This document shows positions 28,892 through 38,375 of a stretch of DNA of 64,000 nt, piece after piece; position 1 is the stretch's first letter, and every line of letters starts with the position of its first letter. The stretch is from Clostridia bacterium. Lineage in GTDB: Bacteria > Bacillota_A > Clostridia > Christensenellales > UBA1242. The position numbers and the translations under genes were made by a program. Below the pieces are notes generated by a model. It did no database searches, was not told where the DNA came from, and saw only the letters and a program-made list of their open reading frames with translations. The stretch is from NCBI GenBank assembly GCA_028701635.1, contig JAQVQJ010000001.1, positions 62,001 to 126,000 of the forward strand. Direction: 5' to 3'.

Positions 28892-29536
28892 ATGAGTAAA
28901 CTTAAAAAAGCAAACGACAATATTCCTCGTACACAGGAAGAATTAAAAGAAATCATCAAAAATGCCGCATATGCATATGAAGAATTTTTAGATGCACTTA
29001 AATTTGATTGGCGATCAGATCCTCATAGCGCGGATACACCGTTAAGAGTAGCTAAATCGTTAGTAAATGATTTATTTAAAGGATGCTATGAAGAAATGCC
29101 TAAAATTACAGCATTCGAAAACAATCAGCATTATGATGGTATGGTTTTTGAAGGCGGTATCCCTGTTAAAAGTATGTGTTCGCATCACCATTTACCTTTT
29201 GTAGGCCAAGCGCATGTTGCGTATATTCCAAGTCCTGATGGAAAGGTGATAGGGTTAAGTAAATTAAATCGTATAGTCGAATTTTATAGTCGTCGTCCTC
29301 AAGTTCAAGAATCTTTGACTATGCAAATACATGATGCTATTAAATCTATATGTACAGGCAATTTAGGTGTTGCTGTAATGATTAGCGCAACGCATACGTG
29401 TGCATGTTTAAGAGGCATTAAACATGATGGATGTGAAATGAAAACAAGTAAATTATCCGGGGTTTTTATGGATAATACAAATTTGAGCAGAAATGAATTT
29501 TATCAATTTATTGCTGACATGGGTAAAGGGAAATAA
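28892..29536 (+). CDS. folE: GTP cyclohydrolase I
   Basis: The 214 residues match Fol[10 protein letters not shown] near residues 49-57, [10 protein letters not shown] (zinc Cys and His), [20 protein letters not shown] (substrate loop) and the C-terminal [13 protein letters not shown] region with the second zinc Cys. It converts GTP to dihydroneopterin triphosphate, the entry step of both folate and queuosine/7-deazaguanine synthesis. In phages it often accompanies DNA 7-deazaguanine modification; the TGT-like gene at 23249 supports that reading here. Confidence 0.9.
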   Translation: MSKLKKANDNIPRTQEELKEIIKNAAYAYEEFLDALKFDWRSDPHSADTPLRVAKSLVNDLFKGCYEEMPKITAFENNQHYDGMVFEGGIPVKSMCSHHHLPFVGQAHVAYIPSPDGKVIGLSKLNRIVEFYSRRPQVQESLTMQIHDAIKSICTGNLGVAVMISATHTCACLRGIKHDGCEMKTSKLSGVFMDNTNLSRNEFYQFIADMGKGK

Positions 29537-29537
29537 A

Positions 29538-30197
29538 ATGAATGATCCTGTTGGAAAAATTAGACGGGATGAATTAGAAGCATTGGGTGATTTGGCTGAA
29601 TATGTAGGTGGTGGTTTAACTGAAGTAGTACAATCAACAACACCGGGTGATCGTCGTAATTTATTTAAAAACGGTAATCCAGATCCGCGTAATGTTTTAT
29701 CTAAAGCATTAGGAAGAAATTTACGTGCTCCTAGAAACAATCAACAGATTCCTTCTTTTTCTCCACCATCTGTCCAGCCGCAGCCTCCTGTGCCTTCAAA
29801 AGAACCTAGTATTCCGCATTCTGTACTACCGCTTACAAATGAGCAATTAGCTGCCCTTATGCAGGAAACAGGATTACCGCCTGAAGAAGCTATCGATGAG
29901 AGTACAAATATTATACCGCATAATATGGGTAAACCCCCTATTGTTATGCAACATGTAAATAATATAAAAGTAAAACCAGATACTGAACAAATGGAATTTA
30001 AGTTTGTTGATCAAATAATACATCCATTCGGATCGGTAGGTGATATAATAAATCATTTCGAAGAAAGACTAGATAAACTAGAACAATTCATTAAACTTAT
30101 AAATTCTTTTATGGTTGAAAATCGTGAAAACATGAAATTCATAAAAGATAATATGAGAAAAAAAAGAACATCAAATCAAAATATGGATTCTAAATGA
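29538..30197 (+). CDS. uncharacterised Pro-rich protein
   Basis: I start this 219-residue protein at ATG 29538 (MNDPVGKIRRDELEALG), just after the folE stop and an AAAGGG site; a longer frame reaches back into folE. The N-terminal 70 residues are small and basic, residues 70-105 are Pro-rich and the C-terminal 60 form a coiled coil ending in Arg/Lys. No family is recognised. It overlaps the next gene (ATGA). Confidence 0.52.
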   Translation: MNDPVGKIRRDELEALGDLAEYVGGGLTEVVQSTTPGDRRNLFKNGNPDPRNVLSKALGRNLRAPRNNQQIPSFSPPSVQPQPPVPSKEPSIPHSVLPLTNEQLAALMQETGLPPEEAIDESTNIIPHNMGKPPIVMQHVNNIKVKPDTEQMEFKFVDQIIHPFGSVGDIINHFEERLDKLEQFIKLINSFMVENRENMKFIKDNMRKKRTSNQNMDSK

Positions 30198-30484
30198 ATT
30201 TAAAAAAGTTAAATGAAAAGGCACAATGGAATAAACTTCCTGATTCAACATTTAAATCTAATATAATTGATGTTATTTTAGAACAAAATGAAAAAACAGA
30301 AAAATTACAAAATATTATCGTACGGTTAGAAGAAGAATTGCATGCAATAAAACAACAATTAAAAATAACTAATTTAAAAAATATAAGATTAAACCAAAAT
30401 TTAAAACAAGTGCAAGGAAATAGTAATGACATTAACATTGAACAAAAAAGAGATAATAGAACAGTTTTTAAATCCTTTAAATAG
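30194..30484 (+). CDS. small coiled-coil protein
   Basis: This 96-residue protein has a strong coiled-coil region from about residue 25 to 75 and no other feature. It overlaps the preceding gene by four bases and the sliding-clamp gene by 59 bases in another frame. It ends with TAG. The long overlap with gp45 means its last 20 residues are constrained by the clamp sequence; the gene could end functionally earlier. Confidence 0.45.
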   Translation: MNLKKLNEKAQWNKLPDSTFKSNIIDVILEQNEKTEKLQNIIVRLEEELHAIKQQLKITNLKNIRLNQNLKQVQGNSNDINIEQKRDNRTVFKSFK

Positions 30485-31169
30485 AGTTTCTTCTGAATGT
30501 AGTTTAGCTGTTAATTCTGAAAGTATTTCTACATTAGTAAATGACAATACAGGGACTATTATTTTATATAGTAAAATTAAAATTAAAACCGGTCTTTTAG
30601 ATAATGAAAAGGTTAATTTAAATTTTAAAGACCTTCGAAAGCTTATCAAAATTTTTGAATGTATTCAAGACGAAAATTTTGAAATAAAAACAGATGATGA
30701 TGCAAAAGTCATTAGCCATAAATCACCTACGTTATCGTTTAAACTATATTTAGTCGCGGATAATGTTATCAAAAAATGTGAAGCTAATCTAGAAAAAATT
30801 AGTAAATTATCTTTTGACAGTGATTTTGAATTGACATGCGATAAAGCGCGCGAAATAATTAAAGGCAGTATATCTACCTCGAATGCCGAGAAAGTCTACT
30901 TCTATACAAAGGACGGCGCGGTCTACGCAGAATTAACCGACAAGGCTACGCAAGAAGTAGATAGTATAACATTTAATATATCCGACAAATATAATGGATC
31001 CGATATTACAACACCATTACCCTTTAATATGGAAATTTTAAGGTTGATTAATAGCGGAAAATATGATAAAATGACAGTAAAGATTAATAACACATATAAA
31101 ATACTTTTATTTGAAATTTGTGATGCGAAAATAATGTTTAAATATATTATTCCTGCATTTACAAAATAA
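30426..31169 (+). CDS. 45: gp45-like sliding clamp
   Basis: The 247 residues (T4 gp45: 228) have two repeated beta-alpha-beta domains, strand-rich throughout and ending in the short IIPAFTK tail. LNKKEIIEQFLNPLNRV at the N-terminus and the second-domain motif DITTPLPFNMEILRLI are clamp-like. It holds the polymerase on DNA and, in T4, also activates late transcription through the polymerase-sigma complex, which fits the late boxes seen here. The clamp-loader genes are outside the window. Confidence 0.75.
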   Translation: MTLTLNKKEIIEQFLNPLNRVSSECSLAVNSESISTLVNDNTGTIILYSKIKIKTGLLDNEKVNLNFKDLRKLIKIFECIQDENFEIKTDDDAKVISHKSPTLSFKLYLVADNVIKKCEANLEKISKLSFDSDFELTCDKAREIIKGSISTSNAEKVYFYTKDGAVYAELTDKATQEVDSITFNISDKYNGSDITTPLPFNMEILRLINSGKYDKMTVKINNTYKILLFEICDAKIMFKYIIPAFTK

Positions 31170-31204
31170 ACCAAGAAACAATAACAACTAAACAAAGGAT
31201 AAAA

Positions 31205-31558
31205 ATGGCTAACAAACTGACTACATTGGGTTATTTCAAAAAACGTATGCGCGATAGTGGATATATGGTGGATGATCTCTTTCGCAACTATTCACCAACA
31301 GATCCGCGTGTATGGACTGTTATTATTGACCCGGGCGTAGCAAGTATTTTATGTACATGTTATGTTAATGCTAATCAAGAAGATTTGAAACAATCCCAAA
31401 TAGGTGATTTTTATTTCGAATTATACGACGGTGGACAATTCATACCGAATAGATTTGTAATAAAAACAAGTTCTATTGAAGTTTTAATAGAATATTTAGT
31501 CAAATTTAATATTGATAATAAAGCATTTCAATATAATACAAAAACTGTATCTGAATAA
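31205..31558 (+). CDS. small conserved-looking phage protein
   Basis: The 117 residues include MRDSGYMVDDLFRNYSPTDPRVWTVIIDP, a compact alpha/beta pattern. No catalytic motif is seen. It stands alone between gp45 and the next small gene with an AAAGGAT site. Function unknown. Confidence 0.55.
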   Translation: MANKLTTLGYFKKRMRDSGYMVDDLFRNYSPTDPRVWTVIIDPGVASILCTCYVNANQEDLKQSQIGDFYFELYDGGQFIPNRFVIKTSSIEVLIEYLVKFNIDNKAFQYNTKTVSE

Positions 31559-31593
31559 GGGTTATTTCCGTCTAGTCGACTATAAGTATTTGT

Positions 31594-31992
31594 ATGAAAA
31601 ACCCTAAAGATAAAAACGATTTTTCTTCAAAAAATCCGAAAAAGAAGACGGCGAGAAATAAACAAAAAAATATTTCAAATTCATCTATAGATTCTGATGA
31701 ACCTATAGATGAAAATGCTACGCGTCAAGCAATAACAGAATTGCTGCAAAACAGTATTAACAAATATGCTAATACTGTGGATAATCAACTCAAAGAAACA
31801 AGAGAAGATTTTGAATGTTTGCCTGTTATTGTATCGGAATTTCTTGAAAACTTTATTATTATAGGGCACACTTTAGATGGACAACGTGTGGTTACACGAT
31901 ATACATCAACTCCAGCCGGTCTAGACGGATTAACAGAATTATGCAAAAAGGTTCTTGTACGTATGGTAATACAAGAACAGAGCGGGCAATAA
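31594..31992 (+). CDS. small basic/acidic protein of unknown function
   Basis: The 132-residue protein has a Lys/Asn/Ser-rich disordered N-terminus (to about 40) and a folded C-terminal part (DFECLPVIVSEFLENFIIIGHTLDGQ). A TATAAGTA sequence (31581-31588), one base off the late box, ends five bases before the start, so it may be expressed late. Its end meets the gp5 gene tail to tail with a two-base gap. Confidence 0.5.
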   Translation: MKNPKDKNDFSSKNPKKKTARNKQKNISNSSIDSDEPIDENATRQAITELLQNSINKYANTVDNQLKETREDFECLPVIVSEFLENFIIIGHTLDGQRVVTRYTSTPAGLDGLTELCKKVLVRMVIQEQSGQ

Positions 31993-31994
31993 TT

Positions 31995-34013
31995 TTAAGC
32001 AGGAACCCAAAAACCAGGGCATTTCATATTTCCTGCGGGATTAGGTTTATTAAGAGCTTGTTGGGAATCTCTTACCTCATCACATGTATCTAATAAGGTC
32101 CATGGCGGCGCTTTAAATCTATGCGTATGTGCACGCGGACCATAACCTATTTCAGTCATATACCATTCCCATGGTGTTGTGGAATGAAGATATGAAAATT
32201 CGCCTTCGACATGCGCGCCGCCTACTACTTTAAGATTATTTCTAACACCTAATTGACCATCAACAAGAACAGCAGCCCGTTGTTCTTTAAATGGATGTAG
32301 ATTAATTATATCTGCCCGTATTTCAACTCGATTATCACTATTAATAAGAAGTTCATGTTTTCCTACTAAATTAAGTGATTCTGATGAAATATTCATTATA
32401 GTACCATATATATCAAGAGGGCCCGTAGTTTTAATACGTATACCTTTGCTTCCTACATTTAATGTATATTTATTTCCAACTGTAATATCCCAATCACCAC
32501 CAGGTACACTATCTACATCAACATATTCAACTAATGGGCAAGCCGCCATAGACAGATACGTACCTGTTTTTCCAATCCATACACCCTCATCACGTATTTT
32601 ACCTTTTTTATCAACACGAAAAGATTCCATACCATTAAATACAGTGCCTATTGTTGTTACTCGATTACCCGTAAGCATTTCAATATCATCACCACCATTA
32701 CCGAATTTAGCTTCTTGTTCCGTAATTTTTTGTTGATTTGATATAATTTTTTGTGGAAGTATACTTTGTTTTAATGGATCCAATCCGTAATTTCCGTCTT
32801 GCGACGAAGGACTCTTTCCGCTTCCATTACAAGTAATACAGGGTAGGGCAAATTTAACTCCTGAACCACCGCACACAGGGCAGTTAGCAGGGGAACCTAT
32901 TTTCGTTTGTAATGGTGAAGTGTAAGGAGAATTTGATTCCGTTCTTGCCGTTTCGAATAGTCTTTTATATTGATGAGTATCCCTCATAATATTTTGTATT
33001 TCTAATGCGGTCTGTCTTTTCTTATTAAAATCTCCTAATTTAGTTATACGATCTCCATCTATAATATTTTCTTGATAGTTGGCAATATAATTAGATTGAT
33101 TATGGCGAATAGTTAAAAATTGATCTCCTAATACTAATGTCTGATCATTATTAGTCGCAAGGCGCGTAGTAGTATTATTATTGAATTCAAAAAATGATCC
33201 AGAATAATGAGTCATTTTTAAAACTTCAGCGAGATCAGTATCAATCATTTCAATTACATGTTTATTAGAATTTATAACATGTTTTGATCTGAATGTTTTC
33301 ATATTATGATCTAAATCCGATTTTTCTTTATCAGATAAATTTTCATATGAATCAGGATAATCCGGCGATATAAATTGTTTATTATTGGGATCTGATGATT
33401 TTTGTGCAGTATATATTCGTTGCCAATCTTCCATTCCTTGCGATGCAGCAAACACTACGGGATAGTTACAATCTCCTCCGGCAAAAAAGACCCAAACATG
33501 CGCACCAACATTTGGTATAGTAAACGTGCCTCTTGCTAAATTAGAATAATCGGCAGGAGCATATTGATTTGCATTAGGATTTACTAATCTATTATGGGAA
33601 GAATCTGTTTTATCAAAAGCATCCGAAAGACGATTATCACGAGTATAATTTTGCGAAGGCCTAAATCCTTCTATCATATTGTCATTTTCCCAATAATTGG
33701 AATCGGATGACGTGCCCTTATTCTTATACGCGTTATATCTTCCTGATGATGCTCCGCCAAACGTCGGAAGCGCGATTTCCGCCCAAGGAAGAGAGTCTTT
33801 TAAATACTGCAACACTTTTTGCAAATCCGGGTTAGTTTCCTTATCTAAAAAACTAAAATGGATGTCTTTACTATCTTTAAAGGTCTTATTCCAATCTTCA
33901 TATAATGTTGCTGCAATATGGGGAACAAACACCTTTACTCTTCCACGCCTTTCCGGATCATTGTTTTGTATTACAATGCCCAAATAATTACCTAAATATT
34001 GTACTTCATTCAC
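31995..34013 (-). CDS. 5: gp5-like baseplate hub spike protein
   Basis: The 672 residues start with an OB-fold (YLGIVIQNNDPERRGRVKVFVPHI...WAEIALP...GAHVWVFFAGGD, residues 7-182) as in T4 gp5 and VgrG. No lysozyme domain is visible. A DnaJ-like pair CPVCGGSG...CITCNGSG (C378, C381, C392, C395) is inserted before a repetitive beta region that should form the triple-stranded spike. The C-terminus has HTHRF, like the HxH iron sites at phage spike tips. It is the last gene of the leftward tail operon that begins at gp26. Confidence 0.75.
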   Translation of the reverse strand: MNEVQYLGNYLGIVIQNNDPERRGRVKVFVPHIAATLYEDWNKTFKDSKDIHFSFLDKETNPDLQKVLQYLKDSLPWAEIALPTFGGASSGRYNAYKNKGTSSDSNYWENDNMIEGFRPSQNYTRDNRLSDAFDKTDSSHNRLVNPNANQYAPADYSNLARGTFTIPNVGAHVWVFFAGGDCNYPVVFAASQGMEDWQRIYTAQKSSDPNNKQFISPDYPDSYENLSDKEKSDLDHNMKTFRSKHVINSNKHVIEMIDTDLAEVLKMTHYSGSFFEFNNNTTTRLATNNDQTLVLGDQFLTIRHNQSNYIANYQENIIDGDRITKLGDFNKKRQTALEIQNIMRDTHQYKRLFETARTESNSPYTSPLQTKIGSPANCPVCGGSGVKFALPCITCNGSGKSPSSQDGNYGLDPLKQSILPQKIISNQQKITEQEAKFGNGGDDIEMLTGNRVTTIGTVFNGMESFRVDKKGKIRDEGVWIGKTGTYLSMAACPLVEYVDVDSVPGGDWDITVGNKYTLNVGSKGIRIKTTGPLDIYGTIMNISSESLNLVGKHELLINSDNRVEIRADIINLHPFKEQRAAVLVDGQLGVRNNLKVVGGAHVEGEFSYLHSTTPWEWYMTEIGYGPRAHTHRFKAPPWTLLDTCDEVRDSQQALNKPNPAGNMKCPGFWVPA

Positions 34014-35034
34014 TCTGTATAATCTCCGGTTTCAATACATCATTATTTATATTATCAGGATTTTTAAGCACCTTTTGCCCTGAATTATCTATATCTGCTT
34101 TTATATTAGATAAACGTCGAGGAAACGTTTCTTCGATACCTAAAGGAGATTCAAAACGGGCATTAACTGTTTGTGCCTTACATGAATTGATTAATGGTGT
34201 TAAATGATTTACTAATTTATACACATCATATCCGCCACTCTTTAAATATGTGATAGCATTATTTTTACAAACATCTTTACATGCAGCAATACGTTGACCG
34301 TGATACCAATCATTATTTAAACTTACACCATGGCAAACAGATGCATTAATCGGTCTTTTTTGTACTTTTTCATTACCTGTAGATGCTGATGTAGAAATTC
34401 TAGAATCCCAAATTAAATTACGACCAATATATCGTGTTGTTAATTGATTAGAATTTTGTATTAATTCCACTACACCTGAATCTAATTTTTGGCGCATACT
34501 TTCACGAATATAGTGTGGTGAAGTATACGATATGGATTTTACTTCATTAGTAGTAATAGTAGGGGCTTTTGACCAAAACGTAATATCTACAGCATCGGGG
34601 CCTGCATAATATAAAATAGTATTAGTTCCTATTATCTCGGAATATGGCATTTGCCAATATCCTAAATTTTTTAATTGTTTATCTACTTCTGGATGTAATC
34701 CGGTCAATAATCTAATCCAGTTTTTTAATTCAGGAACTTCTTTATCGTTTAAAGTTTCATGAATATCCTTTATTGCGGAAAAAATTTCATTTATTGAATT
34801 TTTTTTACAATATGCTCCTAATAATTTGACTATCTGTGATATATCATTTTTAAAGGGAGATTCAGAAAGAGTAGAAATATTATTAGGTTTTGGTTGACAC
34901 CTAATTTGATCAATAACACATCTATCAGCGTTTTTTGATTGAAGTTTTTGAGGTAATTTAATTATAGGTACGGCTTTTCTAGATTTTAAATCAGCTGACC
35001 TCATTTCATATATTATAACATTCGGATGTATCAT
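34006..35034 (-). CDS. uncharacterised baseplate-operon protein
   Basis: I cannot name this 342-residue protein. It overlaps gp5 and the Cys-rich gene by a few bases, so it is made with the hub. It has a basic N-terminus, a helical middle (75-150), a region rich in Tyr and Thr (150-215) and four cysteines between 240 and 285. It may be a hub or wedge component; no transmembrane segment or enzyme motif is seen. Confidence 0.5.
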   Translation of the reverse strand: MIHPNVIIYEMRSADLKSRKAVPIIKLPQKLQSKNADRCVIDQIRCQPKPNNISTLSESPFKNDISQIVKLLGAYCKKNSINEIFSAIKDIHETLNDKEVPELKNWIRLLTGLHPEVDKQLKNLGYWQMPYSEIIGTNTILYYAGPDAVDITFWSKAPTITTNEVKSISYTSPHYIRESMRQKLDSGVVELIQNSNQLTTRYIGRNLIWDSRISTSASTGNEKVQKRPINASVCHGVSLNNDWYHGQRIAACKDVCKNNAITYLKSGGYDVYKLVNHLTPLINSCKAQTVNARFESPLGIEETFPRRLSNIKADIDNSGQKVLKNPDNINNDVLKPEIIQSE

Positions 35035-36095
35035 GATATTGAAACTCCCACTAAATTATCTCCAAACGACATTGTTATATAAGTATCAACATATGCATTT
35101 TCTAAATTATCTATACTAAGTTGAGATGCGGCCGCAGCTACCTGTATACCCACGTCTAATGCAGAGGTTAATTCAAATTGTGCTGAATATGTACCGTTGC
35201 ATGATCCTGTACATGTTTTAGAACTTTTCGAGCATTGTGTTTGTCTATCAAAAGTCCATGATATAGTATTAATAATTTCGTTAAGCATACAACTCAATGA
35301 TCTTATTGTAAAAGCAATTTCCTTTAAATCCCACATTCTATCAGCTAAGTCATATAAAAATTCGCCAATTTGTTCAATATACTGACCAATATCTTTTATT
35401 ATATCTGTAAGGAATCCTTGAAGAGTAGTTAACGCATCTTGTACTGCTTTGACGAAATGGCCGGCAATATCAGCCTCTCCAGATGTTTTCGCCCAGTTTA
35501 TAATCGAATTAATAAAATCCTTTATTGATTTATATGTTTTTGCCACCCATGCAATAGCAGCACCTATTTTTTTGGTTATATCCGCTAATGTAATTTCAGA
35601 TAAATGCTCAGCAAACATTGCTATAGTCATAGCGAACGATTGACAAGTAAGACTCATATTCAAGAAAGTTCTTTCTAATGAATTCAACAATGATTTATTA
35701 CAAAAACCCAACATTTTTAATGTATCCTGTTCATGCTCTTGTTTCCATTTTTTTACATTGCCGCTACAACCACGTTTAGCTGAATTACTTTCTCCTCCAC
35801 TACATGATGAAGAAGGAAAAATAGGAAAACATGAGGACACACATGCATATGTAGTTATTGGAGTATTATATTCGTAAGATGAAAGGGTATTATTAAACGA
35901 AGAATATCTATACACGCATGCTGATACGCATGAAACTATACACCAATCATCTTCACCTGGTGCAGGTGCGCCACTTTCCGTACATATATAATTTACTATA
36001 GTATATGGTGGATAATTCGCATATATCATTGCTGATATTGTATATAATAACGAATCTCGTTGTTCTTTTGATATATTTGTATTACACGTTGCCAT
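35031..36095 (-). CDS. Cys-rich protein of the baseplate operon
   Basis: The 354 residues contain about 20 cysteines, 11 of them within residues 1-110 (for example WCIVSCVSACVYRYSS, YACVSSCFP, SSSCSGG). A central helical part (140-270) has few cysteines and a C-terminal region has CSKSSKTCTGSC. There is no signal peptide. Such Cys content is odd for a cytoplasmically assembled tail protein; metal binding or late disulphides could be involved. Family unknown. Confidence 0.5.
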   Translation of the reverse strand: MATCNTNISKEQRDSLLYTISAMIYANYPPYTIVNYICTESGAPAPGEDDWCIVSCVSACVYRYSSFNNTLSSYEYNTPITTYACVSSCFPIFPSSSCSGGESNSAKRGCSGNVKKWKQEHEQDTLKMLGFCNKSLLNSLERTFLNMSLTCQSFAMTIAMFAEHLSEITLADITKKIGAAIAWVAKTYKSIKDFINSIINWAKTSGEADIAGHFVKAVQDALTTLQGFLTDIIKDIGQYIEQIGEFLYDLADRMWDLKEIAFTIRSLSCMLNEIINTISWTFDRQTQCSKSSKTCTGSCNGTYSAQFELTSALDVGIQVAAAASQLSIDNLENAYVDTYITMSFGDNLVGVSIS

Positions 36096-38020
36096 TATTC
36101 AATACCCTCATTTACAGGTAATTTATCATATGCGTGAACCTTCACCATTGTGATATCATTTACAAATTTTTGTTGTTGTATTATGTGCTTTACGTTTGTA
36201 ACTAAATATTGTCCGCATATCTGATAATCATATATAGTCTCACTTGTAGTTTTTGCTCGATCAACACCTATAAAAGTTCCCGCAAGACGATGTGTAGAAC
36301 CTGTCATACGTATAACTAAATTCTGATTTAAAAATAAACCTGCATATAATATTTTTCCTCTACCATCAAGACTTCTAACATATCTATCATTTTTTGGATC
36401 TAATGTAGATATAGGAGAAAATTGAGGATCGATACTTTTTTGTTCTGTCTTTGTTTTATTCATTGCCATTACAGGATATTTGCCCGGGGATAAAACATAC
36501 TCAACATAATTCTTTTTAAAATATTTTTCTTTTACGTTTTTGATTTCATTTTCTTTTGCGTCTACATCAAATTGTTTTTTCTTATGCCAATGCGAATATA
36601 CAGGACGTGATATAAATGCTTTTGAATTATCTAAACCTGATGTTTGTGAAAATCTATAATTACGTATTTTATTAAATTCATCTGCTTTAATATCTTTAGT
36701 AAATGAAACATTTAAATCTAAAGGAGCTTTAGACGGAGTTATTACTTCTATATCTTCGGATACATTTTCTTCAAAAAACATATGTTCTATTTGCAATTCT
36801 TTTGGTTCTGAAACACCAGCCTTTTCAAAAAATTTCCATACAGGAGTTAGATTAAATTTTTTATCACCTCTATTCCAATCTAATATGCAAATATCATATT
36901 TTCCATCATCACTTATTTGTTGGCTTAATATATATTGCATGCATTCCCAAATAGTCCAATCAGCTTTTGCTGTAAACTGTATTTTACTTTTTCCCCAATT
37001 CCATTTATCGAAATCAATATACTTTTCATATCCTGCTTCATACAATAATGATGCAAGAGCTTCGCCAGTATACATAGATCGTTCTAAATCTGTTGCGTGT
37101 GCTATGGGTTTTGGGCAAGGAGGGTTGCCTGTATATGATGTATATCTTTTACCTGTTGATGTACACCATTGAGTATTTTTTTCTAATAAATTTTGGAATT
37201 TCTTGTCCCAAAAATATAGTTTTTTAGCTTTTAATGTCATATCAGAATGAGCTAAATCTTCAACGTCATATATAACCCCTTCAAGCTCTATTTTCCATAT
37301 TTTATCTGGTAGTACACCCTTCTCTACAATAGGTTGCATTTCAACTAAAATCTCATCACGGGCGTCTGAACGTAGGTAATAAAATTGATTAAAATCTTGC
37401 GCTCTTTCAAATGCCTCCATACGATTATCTACTATTATATATCCACGCAACGGCCATGATAAAAGATCGTCTTCTACACATAATATTTTTATTGCACGTG
37501 TAGGTACTTCGTATTCTTTTTGACTATGATTAAAAAGAACTACTTTATATTTCCATAACTGTTGTCCTATTAATTTTGTATCCGCTGTAAATATATTTGG
37601 AGTTGAATCAGAGGTCGAACCGCCTGACGATATATTAGTAGTTGGCGGGTTTAATATTTGAGGTGGACTAAAATTTTCTAAAGAATTATTAGGTATATTT
37701 GATTGTTCACTAATTACAGCATCAAGTCCACGATGCAAAACATCTGAAGTATTAACACCATTATTAGTAACATTATTAATTTGTTCTTCTGTATATGTTG
37801 CCTTTTTAGCTGGCACTATCCATGCAGTACCTGTATCATTTAAAATAAGATCATTGCCATCAGGACCCTTCGGGGGAGTTAATATTGATGATGTATTTTT
37901 AATGGGCGCATTAATGGGAGATAAAGGCGTAGCATTATTTGAATTTATTTGATTAACTTCAGATTTTATATTTAATCCAATTAAATTAGAAGAATTAGGT
38001 GTTGTAATTTTTGAAGGCAT
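36095..38020 (-). CDS. 27: gp27-like baseplate hub protein
   Basis: The 641-residue protein has a low-complexity N-terminus (to about 145), then a hub domain: QQLWKYKVVLFNHSQKEYEV, LRGYIIVDNRMEAFERA, IWKIELEGVIYDVED and a C-terminal region (YDYQICGQYLVTNVKHI...MVKVHAYDKLP) typical of baseplate hub proteins that hold the gp5 spike. T4 gp27 is 391 residues, so this is enlarged at the N-terminus and middle. Neighbours are the LysM-like and spike genes. Confidence 0.7.
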   Translation of the reverse strand: MPSKITTPNSSNLIGLNIKSEVNQINSNNATPLSPINAPIKNTSSILTPPKGPDGNDLILNDTGTAWIVPAKKATYTEEQINNVTNNGVNTSDVLHRGLDAVISEQSNIPNNSLENFSPPQILNPPTTNISSGGSTSDSTPNIFTADTKLIGQQLWKYKVVLFNHSQKEYEVPTRAIKILCVEDDLLSWPLRGYIIVDNRMEAFERAQDFNQFYYLRSDARDEILVEMQPIVEKGVLPDKIWKIELEGVIYDVEDLAHSDMTLKAKKLYFWDKKFQNLLEKNTQWCTSTGKRYTSYTGNPPCPKPIAHATDLERSMYTGEALASLLYEAGYEKYIDFDKWNWGKSKIQFTAKADWTIWECMQYILSQQISDDGKYDICILDWNRGDKKFNLTPVWKFFEKAGVSEPKELQIEHMFFEENVSEDIEVITPSKAPLDLNVSFTKDIKADEFNKIRNYRFSQTSGLDNSKAFISRPVYSHWHKKKQFDVDAKENEIKNVKEKYFKKNYVEYVLSPGKYPVMAMNKTKTEQKSIDPQFSPISTLDPKNDRYVRSLDGRGKILYAGLFLNQNLVIRMTGSTHRLAGTFIGVDRAKTTSETIYDYQICGQYLVTNVKHIIQQQKFVNDITMVKVHAYDKLPVNEGIE

Positions 38021-38021
38021 T

Positions 38022-38375
38022 TTAGTCCAATTTGATATTATTTAATATATTCTGTAAATACATAGGCTTTAAAACCTTTATTTCAATACCCGGTGTCATT
38101 GCTGCAAGCGGATTAACAATATTATTGAGAGCACAAATAGACCACCATAAAAAAATACTATTATATATTTTCCATGATATCAGAGGCCATGTATCATTAG
38201 GTTCTATTACATATATATTATATACGTCAGGATTTAAATCAGCAGGAAAATTTATCGTTCGTAATAAGTTATAAAAATACCCTATTTCAGAATCTTCATA
38301 AACATTAAATATATTTTCATATTGCTGAGGAGATAATGTATACGATACATCAGTTAATTCATTTTGTTTACTCAT
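38022..38375 (-). CDS. LysM-like baseplate protein (gp53-like)
   Basis: The C-terminal half of these 117 residues reads VIEPNDTWPLISWKIYNSI..WWSICALNNIVNP...PGIEIKVL, a LysM-type pattern (DTW, WW-I, N-x-I-x-NP, PG). Phage baseplates use such domains to join hub and wedge; T4 gp53 has one. It sits two bases before the hub gene and overlaps the next upstream gene (ATGA-type). Confidence 0.62.
   Translation of the reverse strand: MSKQNELTDVSYTLSPQQYENIFNVYEDSEIGYFYNLLRTINFPADLNPDVYNIYVIEPNDTWPLISWKIYNSIFLWWSICALNNIVNPLAAMTPGIEIKVLKPMYLQNILNNIKLD

Noticed and set aside
31995..34013. Lysozyme domain in the gp5-like spike
   Set aside because: No Glu/Asp/Thr lysozyme motif could be found between the OB-fold and the beta region; that place holds the zinc-type cysteines instead.
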